64,000 nucleotides of DNA from Pseudomonas putida S13.1.2 (GCF_000498395.2 NZ_CP010979.1:1798001-1862000); one strand, 5' to 3'; shown: positions 19,519-29,252, counted from the first letter of the stretch. The notes: generated from the letters alone by a model not told the origin. Translations and numbers: made by a program.

Positions 19519-21039
19519 ATGACCCAGCACGCCGTGGCCCCTCAGGCCCAACTCGACGAACGCAGGCCCTTGCGCGTTCAGGCCGGCAATGAAGAGCTCA
19601 TCATCATTCGTCAGGGCGATCAGGTTCATGCCTACCAGGGCAACTGCCCCCACGCAGGTGCTCCACTGGACGAAGGCGTGGTCTGCGGCGGCTTGCTGGT
19701 CTGCCCTTGGCACAAGGCTGCATTCGCCGTCGATGACGGGGTTGTCTGCGAACCACCAGCGCTGGCTGACCTGCGCCGCTACAAGGCTTGGGTGAAGGAC
19801 GATGAAGTCTGGGTAGACGACCAGCCTCTGCCAGCCATCGAGCCACCCAGGCACAGCGACGCCCGCTGCTTCGTTGTGGTCGGTGCCGGTGCGGCTGGCA
19901 GCGCCGCGGTTGCCACCCTGCTGGCCCATGGCTTCGCTGGCCGGCTGGTATGGATCGACCAGGAACGCCAACCGGCGTACGACCGCACCGCGCTGAGCAA
20001 ATTCGTGATTGCCGGACAGATGACGCCGGATGAAGTGCCGCTGTTGCTCGAAGCCGATGCCCTGCGCAAGGGGCAGTTGGAGCGCAAGCACGGTAAGGTG
20101 CGCACCTTGAACAGTCACAAACGCCAACTGATGCTGGCCGATGGCCAACAGATCGGTTACGACGCCTGCCTGCTCGCCAGCGGCGGCAAAGCACTGCGCC
20201 CCGCCATCCCCGGCGTCGACTTGCCCGGCGTATTCACCTTGCGCTCGCGTGAGGATGCCGCACAGTTGCTCGACGCAGCCGAACCCGGCCAGCCGGCGGT
20301 GATCGTGGGTGACGGCTTCATCGGCCTGGAAGCAGCCTCGGCCCTGAGCAAGTACGGGGTTCAGGTGCACGTGGTGACTCGCCATGAGGTCCCGCTTGCC
20401 AAGCAGCTAGGTGATCGCATCGGGCGCAGTATCCGCGAACTGCATGAGCGCAAAGGGGTCACCTTTCATGGCCCCACTGAGGTCCAGCGGTTCGAAGGTC
20501 AGGACAAAGTCGAAGCGGTGCTGCTGGCCAACGGTGAACGCCTGCAGACGCCACTGGTACTGCTCGGCACCGGCGTGAAACCGGCCACCGCCTTCCTTCA
20601 GGGCGTGCAGCTGAACGAGGACAACTCGTTGCGGGTCGATGCCGAACTGCGCGCCGCTGACGGTTTGTGGGCCGCAGGTGACATCGCTACTTTCCCGCTC
20701 TCAGGGCGCCCGGTACGCATCGAGCACTGGCGCCTGGCCCAGCAACACGGGGTGATCGCCGCCGCCAACATGCTCGGCGAGCAGCGCCGCTACGCCGACG
20801 TGCCATTCTTCTGGACCTACCAGCACGGCCGCACATATGAAGTGCTCGGCCATGCGCGGGAGTGGAACCGGATCGAGTTCGTCGGTGAGCCGGAACACGG
20901 CGATTTCATTGCCCTTCAGTGTGTGGATGAACAGGTCGAGGCCGTAATCGCCAAGGGTTACTCCGATGCCATGGCGACGCTGTCGCAGCGCCTGAAGCGC
21001 CCCTTGAGCCTGCAGGAGGCGATCGCGCTGATTGGCTGA
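19519..21039 (+). CDS. Rieske-domain FAD/NAD(P) oxidoreductase (AIFM3-like ferredoxin reductase fusion)
   Basis: This 506-residue protein has a Rieske [2Fe-2S] domain (~5-105) with Cys43-x-His45 and Cys62-x2-His65. It is followed by a pyridine-nucleotide disulfide-type reductase: GAGAAG at 123-128 for FAD, a second nucleotide fold near GDGFIGLEAA, and ATFPL...AAGDIA near the FAD end. Such fusions resemble ferredoxin reductases of dioxygenase systems, or AIFM3. I chose ATG at 19519, which follows GGAG by 6 bases. It is 72 bases ahead of an aldo/keto reductase on the same strand, probably co-transcribed. The electron acceptor is unknown. Confidence 0.9.
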   Translation: MTQHAVAPQAQLDERRPLRVQAGNEELIIIRQGDQVHAYQGNCPHAGAPLDEGVVCGGLLVCPWHKAAFAVDDGVVCEPPALADLRRYKAWVKDDEVWVDDQPLPAIEPPRHSDARCFVVVGAGAAGSAAVATLLAHGFAGRLVWIDQERQPAYDRTALSKFVIAGQMTPDEVPLLLEADALRKGQLERKHGKVRTLNSHKRQLMLADGQQIGYDACLLASGGKALRPAIPGVDLPGVFTLRSREDAAQLLDAAEPGQPAVIVGDGFIGLEAASALSKYGVQVHVVTRHEVPLAKQLGDRIGRSIRELHERKGVTFHGPTEVQRFEGQDKVEAVLLANGERLQTPLVLLGTGVKPATAFLQGVQLNEDNSLRVDAELRAADGLWAAGDIATFPLSGRPVRIEHWRLAQQHGVIAAANMLGEQRRYADVPFFWTYQHGRTYEVLGHAREWNRIEFVGEPEHGDFIALQCVDEQVEAVIAKGYSDAMATLSQRLKRPLSLQEAIALIG

Positions 21040-21111
21040 AAGCCGCCTTTCAAAGCGCCCCGGTTGTGTGTAAAACAGGTGGATCAGCCGACTGCAAAAG
21101 GACCAACGCGC

Positions 21112-22122
21112 ATGATCTACCGCCCTCTCGGCCACAGTGGCCTGCAGGTTTCCGCCCTTACCTTGGGCAGCATGATGTTCGGCGAGCAGACCAGCACCGA
21201 GGACGCCCTGCGCATCATCGACAAGGCTTGGGACCAGGGCGTCAACTTCATCGACACCGCCGACGTTTACAACGCCGGGCGTTCGGAAGAAGTCGTCGGT
21301 GAAGCAGTGGCGCGCCATCGCCAGGACTGGATCGTCGCCAGCAAGGTTGGTTTCGGCCCGGCCGACGGCCTGCCAAACCGCAGCGGGTTGTCCCGCAAGC
21401 ACATCTTCAACGCGCTGGAAGCCACACTGACGCGCACGGGCATGGACTACCTGGATATCTACTACCTGCACCGCGAAGACCACAAGGTGCTGCTGGAAGA
21501 GACCGTACAGGCCATTGGCGACCTGCTGCGCCAGGGCAAGATCCGCTACTGGGGCGTGTCCAACTTCCGTGGCTGGCGCATTGCCGAGGTCTGCCACATT
21601 GCCGAGCGACTGGGCGTGCCCAAGCCCGTGGTCAGCCAGCCGCTGTACAACATCGTCAACCGCCAGGCCGAGCCGGAGCAGCTTGCTGCAGCCGCCGCAC
21701 ACGGGCTGGGCGTGGTGCCATTCAGCCCATTGGCCCGAGGCGTACTCAGTGGCAAGTATGCGCCGGGGGCTGTGCCCGATGCCGGCAGCCGCGCCGGGCG
21801 CCAGGACAAGCGCATCATGGAGGTGGAATGGCGCCAGGAGTCGCTGGCTATCGCCCGGCAGATCCAGGCTTATGTAGGGGCCAAGGGCGTGGGAATTGTC
21901 GAGTTTGCCATTGCCTGGGTGCTGAACAACCAATCGGTGAGTTCGGCGATTGTCGGGCCGCGTACCGAGGAACAGTGGGATACCTATGGTGGTGCATTGG
22001 CGGTGAAGATCACGGCGGAGGATGAAGCGTTCATCGACTCGCTGGTGACGCCGGGGCATGCCTCGACGCCGGGGTTCAATGATGTGGCCCACTATGTGAG
22101 CGGGCGGTTGGCCCGTAGCTGA
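21112..22122 (+). CDS. Aldo/keto reductase
   Basis: This 336-residue TIM-barrel oxidoreductase has the AKR catalytic tetrad in NFIDTADVYNAG (Asp and Tyr), ASKVGFG (Lys) and YLDIYYLHRED (His). NADPH-binding elements follow (SPLARGVLSGKY; SAIVGPRTEEQ). It reduces an aldehyde or ketone in the cytoplasm; the substrate is not determined by sequence. I chose ATG at 21112 (MIYRPLGHSG), preceded by AAAAGGA, instead of an upstream start at 21064. It likely forms a two-gene unit with the Rieske reductase. A REP pair follows its stop. Confidence 0.92.
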   Translation: MIYRPLGHSGLQVSALTLGSMMFGEQTSTEDALRIIDKAWDQGVNFIDTADVYNAGRSEEVVGEAVARHRQDWIVASKVGFGPADGLPNRSGLSRKHIFNALEATLTRTGMDYLDIYYLHREDHKVLLEETVQAIGDLLRQGKIRYWGVSNFRGWRIAEVCHIAERLGVPKPVVSQPLYNIVNRQAEPEQLAAAAAHGLGVVPFSPLARGVLSGKYAPGAVPDAGSRAGRQDKRIMEVEWRQESLAIARQIQAYVGAKGVGIVEFAIAWVLNNQSVSSAIVGPRTEEQWDTYGGALAVKITAEDEAFIDSLVTPGHASTPGFNDVAHYVSGRLARS

Positions 22123-22128
22123 TTATTT

Positions 22129-22293
22129 CCTGTACCGGCCTCTTCGCGGGTAAACCCGCTCCCACAGGATCTGCGTTGATTTCAAGGCAACCACAAGTGG
22201 TGCAGGAGCAGTTGCTCCCACAGGAGCATCACAAGCTTGAGGGCTTTGCAGTACCTGTGGGAGCGGGTTTACCCGCGAAGAGGCCGGTACAGG
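22129..22293. repeat. REP-type inverted repeat with 40-base perfect arms
   Basis: Arms at 22129-22168 and 22254-22293 are exact inverted copies (core CTCTTCGCGGGTAAACCCGC). The 85-base spacer carries another dyad, GGAGCAGTTGCTCC. Confidence 0.92.
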
Positions 22294-22392
22294 CAACCGC
22301 CATTGGGGAGCCCTGCGCCGGGCTTCCGGTCCCCCCTTTCCCCAATCATCTCGGTATCGTGCGCACCATTGGTTGTTACCTCTGGAGCTGCA

Positions 22393-23520
22393 ATGAAACT
22401 CTTCCAACCCCTGCAAGTCGGCCCGCTCACCTTGGCCAACCGTGTGTTCATGGCACCCCTCACCCGCCTGCGCAGCCTCGAGCCGGGCGATGTGCCAACC
22501 ACCATGATGGCCGAGTATTACCGCCAGCGTGCCAGCGCCGGGCTGATCATCACCGAAGCCACCCAGATCTCCTTCCAGGCCAAGGGCTATTCCGGCTCGC
22601 CCGGCATTCATAGTGCCGAGCAGATCGCTGCCTGGAGGCACATCAACGAAGGCATTCACGCCGAAGGGGGGCACAGCGCCGTGCAGGTGTGGCACACCGG
22701 CCGGGTGTCGCACACCTCGTTGCAACCCGGCGGCGAAGCGCCTGTCGCACCCTCGGCGCTACCGGCCGAGGCCCGCACCACCCTGCGTGACGAGCAAGGC
22801 AACCTGGTACGTGTAGAAACTTCCGCACCGCGTGCACTGAGCGAGGACGAAATCGCTGGCATCGTGGCCGACTTCGGCCTGGCAGCGGTCAACGCGCGCG
22901 AAGCCGGCTTCGACTTCATCGAACTGCACGCTGCCCACGGGTATTTGCTGCACCAGTTCCTTACCCCGAGCGCCAACCAGCGCGAGGACCGCTACGGCGG
23001 TAGCGTCGAAAACAGGGCGCGCATCGTGCTTGAAGCAGTGGACGCGGCGATTGCCAACTGGAGTGCCGAGCGCGTGGGTATCCGCGTGTTCCCGCTGGGC
23101 GGCTTCAATGGCGTGGACAATGGCGAAGACCAAGAGGCCGCAGGGCTATACCTGATCCGGGAACTGGCCAAGCGCAACCTCGCCTACCTGCACCTGTCCG
23201 AGCCGGACTGGGCCGGTGGCAAGCCGCTGCGTGACGAGTTCCGCCAGGCGATCCGCGCTGCCTATCCGGGGGTTATCATTGCTGCGGGTGCCTACACCGC
23301 CGAGAAAGGCGAAGACTTGATTGGACGCGGTTTGATCGATGCCGTAGCGTTCGGGCGCAGTTACATTGCCAACCCGGACCTGGTACAGCGGCTGCGGGTG
23401 CAGGCGCCTCTGAACGAACATCGGGCACAGTTCGACTACGCCAATGGGCCCGAAGGCTATACAGATTATCCGTTCCTGCACCAGGCTATGGGCGCCGGTG
23501 AAGGTTGGGGTCACCGATAA
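22393..23520 (+). CDS. Old-yellow-enzyme family ene-reductase (NemA-like)
   Basis: This 375-residue FMN-dependent NAD(P)H oxidoreductase has the family markers [24 protein letters not shown], and the substrate-binding His pair with active Tyr in [30 protein letters not shown] and an FMN phosphate site near [12 protein letters not shown] follow. Members reduce activated C=C bonds, and some reduce nitro-esters or nitroaromatics. I chose ATG at 22393 ([10 protein letters not shown]), preceded by TGGAGC. It is probably a single-gene unit, ending at the hairpin at 23573-23606. The physiological substrate is unknown. Confidence 0.93.
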   Translation: MKLFQPLQVGPLTLANRVFMAPLTRLRSLEPGDVPTTMMAEYYRQRASAGLIITEATQISFQAKGYSGSPGIHSAEQIAAWRHINEGIHAEGGHSAVQVWHTGRVSHTSLQPGGEAPVAPSALPAEARTTLRDEQGNLVRVETSAPRALSEDEIAGIVADFGLAAVNAREAGFDFIELHAAHGYLLHQFLTPSANQREDRYGGSVENRARIVLEAVDAAIANWSAERVGIRVFPLGGFNGVDNGEDQEAAGLYLIRELAKRNLAYLHLSEPDWAGGKPLRDEFRQAIRAAYPGVIIAAGAYTAEKGEDLIGRGLIDAVAFGRSYIANPDLVQRLRVQAPLNEHRAQFDYANGPEGYTDYPFLHQAMGAGEGWGHR

Positions 23521-23572
23521 TCAGGGTATTCACCGGGTACAGACGGCCATCCTGCTCCTGGATCTGAAAGGC

Positions 23573-23606
23573 AAAAAAACGGAGCCCCTTCAAGGGCTCC
23601 GTTTTC
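23573..23606. terminator. Bidirectional Rho-independent terminator
   Basis: ACGGAGCCC and GGGCTCCGT form a 9-base stem with a 6-base loop. It is flanked by A7 on the left and T4 on the right, so it has a strong U-run for the minus-strand cold-shock gene and a weaker one for the plus-strand ene-reductase gene. Confidence 0.9.
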
Positions 23607-23648
23607 CAGTGGCCGGGCACGCCTTAGCGTACCGGTCACTCAGGCACC

Positions 23649-23861
23649 TTACTCGGCGCGCACTTGCGCAGCCTGCATGCCCTTCTGTCCCTTCTCGGCA
23701 ACGAAAGACACCTTCTGGCCCTCTTTCAGCGACTTGAAGCCGTCCGATTCAATGGCTTTGAAGTGGACGAAAAGGTCGTCGCCACCCCCATCGGGAGTGA
23801 TGAAGCCGAACCCCTTCTCATCGTTGAACCACTTGACCGTTCCTGATTGTCTGTTGGACAT
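23649..23861 (-). CDS. Cold-shock domain protein (Csp family)
   Basis: This 70-residue single cold-shock domain has [15 protein letters not shown] (RNP1, 16-21) and LFVHF (RNP2, 30-34). It binds single-stranded RNA and DNA and works as an RNA chaperone. Length is typical. The gene has a leader of about 150 bases containing an 18-base perfect palindrome at 23912-23929. This fits post-transcriptional control as in other csp genes, but is not proof. The terminator at 23573-23606 follows. Confidence 0.96.
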   Translation of the reverse strand: MSNRQSGTVKWFNDEKGFGFITPDGGGDDLFVHFKAIESDGFKSLKEGQKVSFVAEKGQKGMQAAQVRAE

Positions 23862-23911
23862 ACTCTAAACCCTCGAATGCTGGCTGGTGCGTTTGCGTGG
23901 ATAGGTGAGCC

Positions 23912-23929
23912 GCCAGTCGATCGACTGGC
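23912..23929. promoter_or_regulatory. 18-base perfect palindrome upstream of the cold-shock gene
   Basis: GCCAGTCGATCGACTGGC is fully self-complementary. It lies 51 bases before the csp start, either as a DNA operator or as a hairpin in the leader RNA. It is unlike the REP elements of this window. Confidence 0.5.
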
Positions 23930-24019
23930 ATCTTCATACTCCATCTTGGGCGATCTGAAGCCAACTGGCCACTCACACTTTTATCAGTACGCAAAAAAGT
24001 CCCTGAAATTACTCGCGCA

Positions 24020-25000
24020 CTACACCAGATCAGCCATGGCCTGAGCAGCAAAAGCGTATGAACGTTGCCGCGCCAACGGGTCATGAATACGGCAGTCGAT
24101 CATCAACTCATCTGCCCCGGTCTGCTCGATCAGCGCGTGCAGCCCTTCTCGTACCCGCTGTGGCCCACCCGCCACGGTGCAGGCCATAACCTGTTCAAGC
24201 ACCGCACGTTCATGCCCAGGCAGACGCTCGACATAGCCCTCCTGCGGCTTGGGCAACAAACCCAGGCGCCCTACGTGCAGGTCCAGCATCCACTTGCGGT
24301 GAGAGCTGGCCAGGTAGTCTGCCTCGGCATCACTGGCGGCAGCGAACAGGTTCATGCCCACCATCACGTAAGGTTTGGCCAATTGCGCCGACGGTTGGAA
24401 ATTGACGCGGTAATGGGCAATCGCCTGCAGCAGGTAACGCGGGGCAAAGTGCGAGGCGAAGGCATAGGGCAGGCCCAGCTTCGCCGCCAGGTCGGCGCCG
24501 AACAAACTGGAGCCGAGGATCCATACCGGCACATCGTGGCTGCCAGGTACGCCACGCACCCGGCGTTGGCCGTTGTCGGCCAGGTAATCGCGCAGCTCGG
24601 CGATATCCTCGCCGAAATCACGCTCTGGCGCGGCACCGCGCAAGGCACGCACGGTCGGCCCGGAAGTACCTGGCGCGCGGCCCAGGCCCAGGTCGATACG
24701 GCCCGGGTGCAAGGTATCGAGGGTGCCGAACTGCTCGGCTATGACCAGCGGTGCATGGTTGGGCAACATGATGCCACCGGCGCCGATACGGATGTGCCGG
24801 GTGGCATTGGCAATTTCATTGATCACCAGCGAAGTGGCAGCCGAGCCGATGCCGGGCATGTCGTGGTGCTCGGCGATCCAGTAGCGGCTGTAGCCCTGTT
24901 GCTCGACATGGCGCGCCAGCTGGCGGGATTCTTCGATCGCGTCGGCGAAAGTCTTGCCTTCGCCGATCATGACCAGATCCAGTACGGACAGTGCAGTCAT
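24020..25000 (-). CDS. Luciferase-like monooxygenase (LLM class flavin-dependent oxidoreductase)
   Basis: This 326-residue protein has the bacterial-luciferase-like TIM barrel: RYWIAEHHDMPGIGS near residue 45, RIGAGGIMLPNHAPLVIAEQF, then RIDLGLGRAPGTSG. These features belong to the YhbW-type group, which uses a reduced flavin (FMN or F420-like) for oxidation of unknown substrates. ATG at 24998-25000 is preceded by CTGGAG. It is a single gene; the next gene on the same strand, a LysR regulator, ends 100 bases upstream and could control it. The function is not assigned beyond class. Confidence 0.88.
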   Translation of the reverse strand: MTALSVLDLVMIGEGKTFADAIEESRQLARHVEQQGYSRYWIAEHHDMPGIGSAATSLVINEIANATRHIRIGAGGIMLPNHAPLVIAEQFGTLDTLHPGRIDLGLGRAPGTSGPTVRALRGAAPERDFGEDIAELRDYLADNGQRRVRGVPGSHDVPVWILGSSLFGADLAAKLGLPYAFASHFAPRYLLQAIAHYRVNFQPSAQLAKPYVMVGMNLFAAASDAEADYLASSHRKWMLDLHVGRLGLLPKPQEGYVERLPGHERAVLEQVMACTVAGGPQRVREGLHALIEQTGADELMIDCRIHDPLARQRSYAFAAQAMADLV

Positions 25001-25100
25001 GGGGTCTCCAGAGGAATTATCAGTGGTTGACAGTTTCCCTGCTGCGCTGCCAGCGATAAACCCAGGTACAGGCCCGGCATAGGGGCCTGGTATTCCCCAA

Positions 25101-26012
25101 TCAGTATTCCCAGGGCACGCCCGATTCCCAACTGGCCACCAACAGGTCGATGAAACCGCGTACCCGAGGGGAAAGGTGGCGCTTGCTCGGGTACACGATA
25201 CGAATCGGGTCCGCCGGTGGCCGGTAGGCGTGCAGGACTTCCACCAAGGTACCGGCGCGCAGGTCGTCACCGGTGATGTAGGTGGGCAGGTGAATCAGCC
25301 CGAAGCCGGCCCGGGCGCCGTCGAGCATCGCCTCCGAGCTGTCGATGTTCAACCGCCCAGGGTCTTCGCACAAGTGCAGGCCTGCTTCAGTGTCAAAGCG
25401 CCAAGGCATGGCTTTTTCGCCCGCGAGGAAGGCGATCTTGTCGTGGCCATAAAGGTCTGAAGGCACCAAGGGAATACCTCGCGCTTCGAGGTACGCGGGC
25501 GAAGCGCAAGTTACAAACTGCTGCCAGGCCACCGTGCGGGTCAACAGCTGCGAGTCTTCCTTGGGTGCGCCAATACGCACCGCAACGTCTACGCCCTCCT
25601 CGACCAGGTCGACGAAGCGGTCTGTGAAGCGGATGTCTGCGCGCAGTTCCGGCCACTGCTTGAGGTACTGGTCCAGCACCGGCAGCACATGGCGCTGGCC
25701 GAGCGACAGCGGCGCAGTCAGGCGCAAGGTGCCTGTGGGCTTACCGCGGCGCTGGGCCATGGCGCTTTCCACCTCGTCCAGGTCGTCCAGGATCTGCCGC
25801 CAGCGCTCGAATGCCACCAGGCCTTCGTCGGTCAGGCTCAGCTTGCGCGTGGTGCGATTGAGCAAACGCACCGCCATGCGGGCCTCCAGGCGAGCAATGC
25901 TCTTGCCCACCGCCGACCGGGTCAGGCCCAGGCTGGCAGCGGCGGCCGTGAAGCTGCCGGCCTTGGCGGCGCTGACGAAGGCGGCGATATCGCCGAAGCG
26001 GTTGGGTTCCAT
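25101..26012 (-). CDS. LysR-family regulator
   Basis: This 303-residue protein has an N-terminal winged helix (SFTAAAASLGLTRSAVGKSIARLEARM) and a substrate-binding domain with the CrgA/YafC-like pattern LRLTAPLSLGQRHVLPVL. That subgroup often controls an adjacent oxidoreductase. The luciferase-like gene lies directly downstream on the same strand. ATG is at 26010-26012. Target and effector are unknown. Confidence 0.9.
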   Translation of the reverse strand: MEPNRFGDIAAFVSAAKAGSFTAAAASLGLTRSAVGKSIARLEARMAVRLLNRTTRKLSLTDEGLVAFERWRQILDDLDEVESAMAQRRGKPTGTLRLTAPLSLGQRHVLPVLDQYLKQWPELRADIRFTDRFVDLVEEGVDVAVRIGAPKEDSQLLTRTVAWQQFVTCASPAYLEARGIPLVPSDLYGHDKIAFLAGEKAMPWRFDTEAGLHLCEDPGRLNIDSSEAMLDGARAGFGLIHLPTYITGDDLRAGTLVEVLHAYRPPADPIRIVYPSKRHLSPRVRGFIDLLVASWESGVPWEY

Positions 26013-26089
26013 GGACGGTTCCTGAGTGTGGTGCGGCCGGTTTAGATGGGTCTGAATCTGTGAATTGCAAGCGCCAGGAACGGCAGGCC

Positions 26090-26782
26090 TCAAGACAAGC
26101 CTTTGATCACGAGCAGATGCACGGGATAGAACAGGTAACCCCACCGCCCTACCGCAGGTACCCGCCAAGCATCATGACGCAACAACAGCCACCCGACAGG
26201 GACTGCCAGCGCAGCTGCAACCAGCGTCAGCAGGGTAATTGGCGCCAGAAGATGCTCGCGCAGCCAGCTGTTGGTCAGGTTGCCGCCAATGGCCATCAGG
26301 CAAGGCAGCAACCAGGCTAGCCCACCCTGCCTGCGTGCTGTCAGCCAGGCACCAGGTAGCAACACCCCGGGCAGCCCGTACATCAATCGCTCACTGAACA
26401 ACCACCCCGCCAGCAGGCCTGCAAGGCCAAGCACTCGCGCCGACCGCAGTGGGTGCTGCACACCCCAGGCAACCAGCAACCCCAGCACCAGTGTCGGCAT
26501 TACACTGAACGTCTGCGAACCACTGTCCAGCCAACGATAGGCAGGCTCCGAGAGCACCGCGAACAGCAGCATCAGCACCAGATAGCGCAGGTTGGCGCGG
26601 GTATGGAACACCTCTGCCCTGGCACGCCCCACATTCACGGCAATGGCCAGGCAAAACAGCGGAAACGCCAGCCGACCGAGCACGAACAAGCCATCGGCCT
26701 CAGGCCATATGAAGCGCAGGTGGTCGGCAACCATGGTCAGCATCGCTGTCCATTTGACCAGGTCCAGCCCGGCCGAACGCAT
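26090..26782 (-). CDS. TraX-family membrane protein
   Basis: This 230-residue protein has about seven hydrophobic segments. It opens with the TraX signature LDLVKWTAMLTMVADHLRF and has GRLAFPLFCLAIAVNVGRA, then ends with YFLFYPVHLLVIKGL-like FYPVHLLVI. F-plasmid TraX N-acetylates pilin; chromosomal homologues are of uncertain role, perhaps acyl transfer at the envelope. The gene lies three bases after the stop of the YdjM-like gene, so the two are one operon. There are no conjugation genes nearby. Confidence 0.85.
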   Translation of the reverse strand: MRSAGLDLVKWTAMLTMVADHLRFIWPEADGLFVLGRLAFPLFCLAIAVNVGRARAEVFHTRANLRYLVLMLLFAVLSEPAYRWLDSGSQTFSVMPTLVLGLLVAWGVQHPLRSARVLGLAGLLAGWLFSERLMYGLPGVLLPGAWLTARRQGGLAWLLPCLMAIGGNLTNSWLREHLLAPITLLTLVAAALAVPVGWLLLRHDAWRVPAVGRWGYLFYPVHLLVIKGLS

Positions 26783-26785
26783 GCC

Positions 26786-27862
26786 TCAGTGCCCGCGCTC
26801 GACCGCACCTGCCCCCAGGTACCGGTCGGTCCAGGCAGCCAGCGGCAAAGGCGGCTGTTGGTCGACGATACGACGCCAGATCAGCACCAGGTCATGGCCA
26901 TTGAACATCGACCCAGGCCCGGCGCCGTCCCACGCCGAAGGCACATCGGCAATCCAGTGGCCCTGGGTGTCGCGGTGCGCCATGTTGAAACGGAAGGTGT
27001 AGTTGCCCGGGATGCCCATGCGCAGGTCGGTTACCACCAGCGCATCGCCTATCTGGTCATACCGCAGCCAGTCGCCGGTGAACCAGCGCAAGCGCTGGTG
27101 CAAAGGGTCGCCTGCCAGCGCTTTTGCCAGTTCCAGGTTACGCGGCAAGCGTTGCATTTCCGGCGCCTGCCGGTCGAACCCGCTGCTGATGCCTTCGTAG
27201 TAGTCGCCATTTTGGGTCTTGGCCATTACCCGCCAGACCAGGCTGTTGAACGCGATCGGCACGGCGCGAACCTCGCTCACGACAATGCCTTGCTGGTCCA
27301 GTGCCGCCTGAAAGCGTTGCTCAGCTGCCATGCGCCCGGCAAGGCCGAAACCCAGGTAACCGGTACTGAACACCAGTGCCAGGGTCAACAGGCGAGTAGC
27401 GCTACCGGTAACGCCCTTGATGATTGCGTAGATGACTACCGCCAGCAGGGGCAAGGTATAGACCGGATCGATAATGAACACTGCGGCCCAGCTTTGGGGG
27501 GTGGGTTGCAGTGGCCAGAACAGTTGCGTGCCATACACCGTGAAGGCATCCAGCAACGGGTGGGTGATGAGTACCAGCCAGAAGGCAAGGAAGAGCCTGG
27601 GCAAGGTGTAGCCTTTGCCGGGCCAGCATTTGTTGACCAGCCAGGCCAGCAGCAGGGCCAGCCCGGTGAGCACGAACAGCGAGTGCGAGAAGCCGCGATG
27701 GTAGGTCATCTGCGACACCGGGTCGGCATAGCGGATGATTACATCGAGGTCGGGCAGCGTGCCCAGGGCTGCGCCATACAGCAGCGAGCGGCGGCCCTGG
27801 ATACGGCCAAGCACGGTGCCTTGCAGGGCTGCGCCGAGTACGGCCTGGGTGATGGAGTCCAA
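26786..27862 (-). CDS. YdjM-like membrane-bound metal-dependent hydrolase
   Basis: This protein of about 358 residues starts MDSITQAVLGAAL, the hallmark of the LexA-regulated inner-membrane hydrolase (YdjM) family. It has the metal-binding pattern GTLPDLDVI, then YHRGFSHSL and ITHPLLDAF. Several membrane helices follow, then a ~150-residue C-terminal soluble domain. I placed the start at TTG (27860-27862), since family proteins begin at this Met-Asp-Ser and AGGA lies 8 bases upstream. An ATG nine bases earlier (27869-27871) is possible but overlaps that AGGA. Its partner is TraX three bases downstream. The substrate is unknown. Confidence 0.82.
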   Translation of the reverse strand: MDSITQAVLGAALQGTVLGRIQGRRSLLYGAALGTLPDLDVIIRYADPVSQMTYHRGFSHSLFVLTGLALLLAWLVNKCWPGKGYTLPRLFLAFWLVLITHPLLDAFTVYGTQLFWPLQPTPQSWAAVFIIDPVYTLPLLAVVIYAIIKGVTGSATRLLTLALVFSTGYLGFGLAGRMAAEQRFQAALDQQGIVVSEVRAVPIAFNSLVWRVMAKTQNGDYYEGISSGFDRQAPEMQRLPRNLELAKALAGDPLHQRLRWFTGDWLRYDQIGDALVVTDLRMGIPGNYTFRFNMAHRDTQGHWIADVPSAWDGAGPGSMFNGHDLVLIWRRIVDQQPPLPLAAWTDRYLGAGAVERGH

Positions 27863-27947
27863 GGGTAGCATCCTGAAAAGGTGGTTTCCGGAAGCTACCT
27901 CTATCTGGTGCCGATGCGCAAATCCCCTCCGGTTGCCCCTAGGTGAT

Positions 27948-29198
27948 TCAGAACAACTGCCAACTGTACACCAGGGTCAGCCGGTTCTCGTCGATATCGC
28001 TGCGGTAGTTGGAACGGGCCATCGCGTTCCTTACCCGAATCCCCAGCCCTTTCAGTGCCCCGCTCTGTACCGCATAACCGATGTCCAGGTCGCGTTCGCG
28101 ATCACGGCCTTCATAGCCCAGCCCGGTATCGACATTGTTACCGGTTATGTAGCGCACGGTCGCCGTCAGGCCCGGCACACCCATGGCGGCAAAGTTGTAG
28201 TCGTAGCGCACCTGGTACGAGCGCTCGTCGGTGTAAGCAAACTCATAGGTCGGCACCTCGTTACCCAGCGGCGAAATATTGGCGAACACCCGTGGGAACG
28301 GGCTGTCGCCATAGATGCCCTGGTAGCCCGCATGGAAGCTGTGCCCGCCATGCCGGGCGGTGAACATGGAGAAGAACGCCTGGTTGTCGATGTTGCCGAG
28401 CAACGCATTGCCATCCTCACGCGCGGTGAAGTAGCCCAGATTGGCGCTGAGCACCCAGTCGCCCACAGGCTTGCTGTGCTTGAGGCCGACAAAACCCTGT
28501 TCGTAGATATCTTCCAGTTGCCCGTACCACAGGCTGACGCTGCTCTGGTTGGCATTGAACGCATAATCCCCGCCCACATAGTTGAAGGCATCGCTCTCGG
28601 CCTGGCGCATCGGCACATGGCCGAGCATCGCGTTCATCTTGCCGTCGCCGCCTTCGTTGCGCAGGTGGGTGCCTTTCAGATGCCCGGCCTGCACGGTCAG
28701 CCCGTCAATTTCCGACGAACTCAAGCTGGCGCCCTGGTAGGTCGGCGGCAGCAGGCGGATGTCGCTAAATGTCAGTACCGGAAGGTTCGGTTGCAGTTCA
28801 CCGACGCGCAGTTCGGTCTTCGACAGGCGAGCCTTGAAAGTGGGCGCAAGGCGGCTGTACTCGTCGGCAGCACGGCCGTCGCCATGTACCGGTAGCAGGC
28901 CGGTGTTGATGCGGTCGGGGCTGCTGTCCAGCTTTATGCCCAACAGGCCGAGGGCATCGACGCCAAAGCCGACCGTACCTGGGGTGTAGCCGCTCTTGAA
29001 GTCGAGGATGAAGCCTTGGGCCCACTCCTCGGCCTTGGACTGCCTGTTGGCCCCGACAATATCGGAGAAATCGCGGCTGAAGTAATAGTTGCGGGCACTC
29101 AGGGTGGCCTTCGAATCCTCGAAGAAACCGCCTTCGGCGGCCAGCAATGGTTGGCTGAGCAAAGTCAGGCCCAGGGCAACGCAAGGGGTGTGATTCAT
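27948..29198 (-). CDS. benF: BenF, OprD-family benzoate porin
   Basis: This 416-residue protein has a signal peptide ending near LLAAEG and the OprD/OccK beginning [21 protein letters not shown]. It ends with VYSWQLF and an aromatic terminal residue for outer-membrane insertion. The 18-stranded barrel allows benzoate entry. It is the last gene of the ben block, 54 bases after benE. OprD-type porins elsewhere carry other aromatics; position in the operon supports benzoate. Confidence 0.93.
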   Translation of the reverse strand: MNHTPCVALGLTLLSQPLLAAEGGFFEDSKATLSARNYYFSRDFSDIVGANRQSKAEEWAQGFILDFKSGYTPGTVGFGVDALGLLGIKLDSSPDRINTGLLPVHGDGRAADEYSRLAPTFKARLSKTELRVGELQPNLPVLTFSDIRLLPPTYQGASLSSSEIDGLTVQAGHLKGTHLRNEGGDGKMNAMLGHVPMRQAESDAFNYVGGDYAFNANQSSVSLWYGQLEDIYEQGFVGLKHSKPVGDWVLSANLGYFTAREDGNALLGNIDNQAFFSMFTARHGGHSFHAGYQGIYGDSPFPRVFANISPLGNEVPTYEFAYTDERSYQVRYDYNFAAMGVPGLTATVRYITGNNVDTGLGYEGRDRERDLDIGYAVQSGALKGLGIRVRNAMARSNYRSDIDENRLTLVYSWQLF

Positions 29199-29252
29199 TC
29201 CGAAGCTCTCTTGATCTTGTTTTTATGGATAAAGCGTTGGGAACACGACGGC

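Noticed and set aside
20701..22092. 463-codon open frame on the minus strand
   Set aside because: Spans antisense of two well-supported genes (Rieske reductase and aldo/keto reductase), so it is an artefact of codon bias.
23649..23861. Calling the cold-shock gene cspD
   Set aside because: The 70-residue protein has generic Csp motifs and I cannot tell the paralogue from sequence alone.
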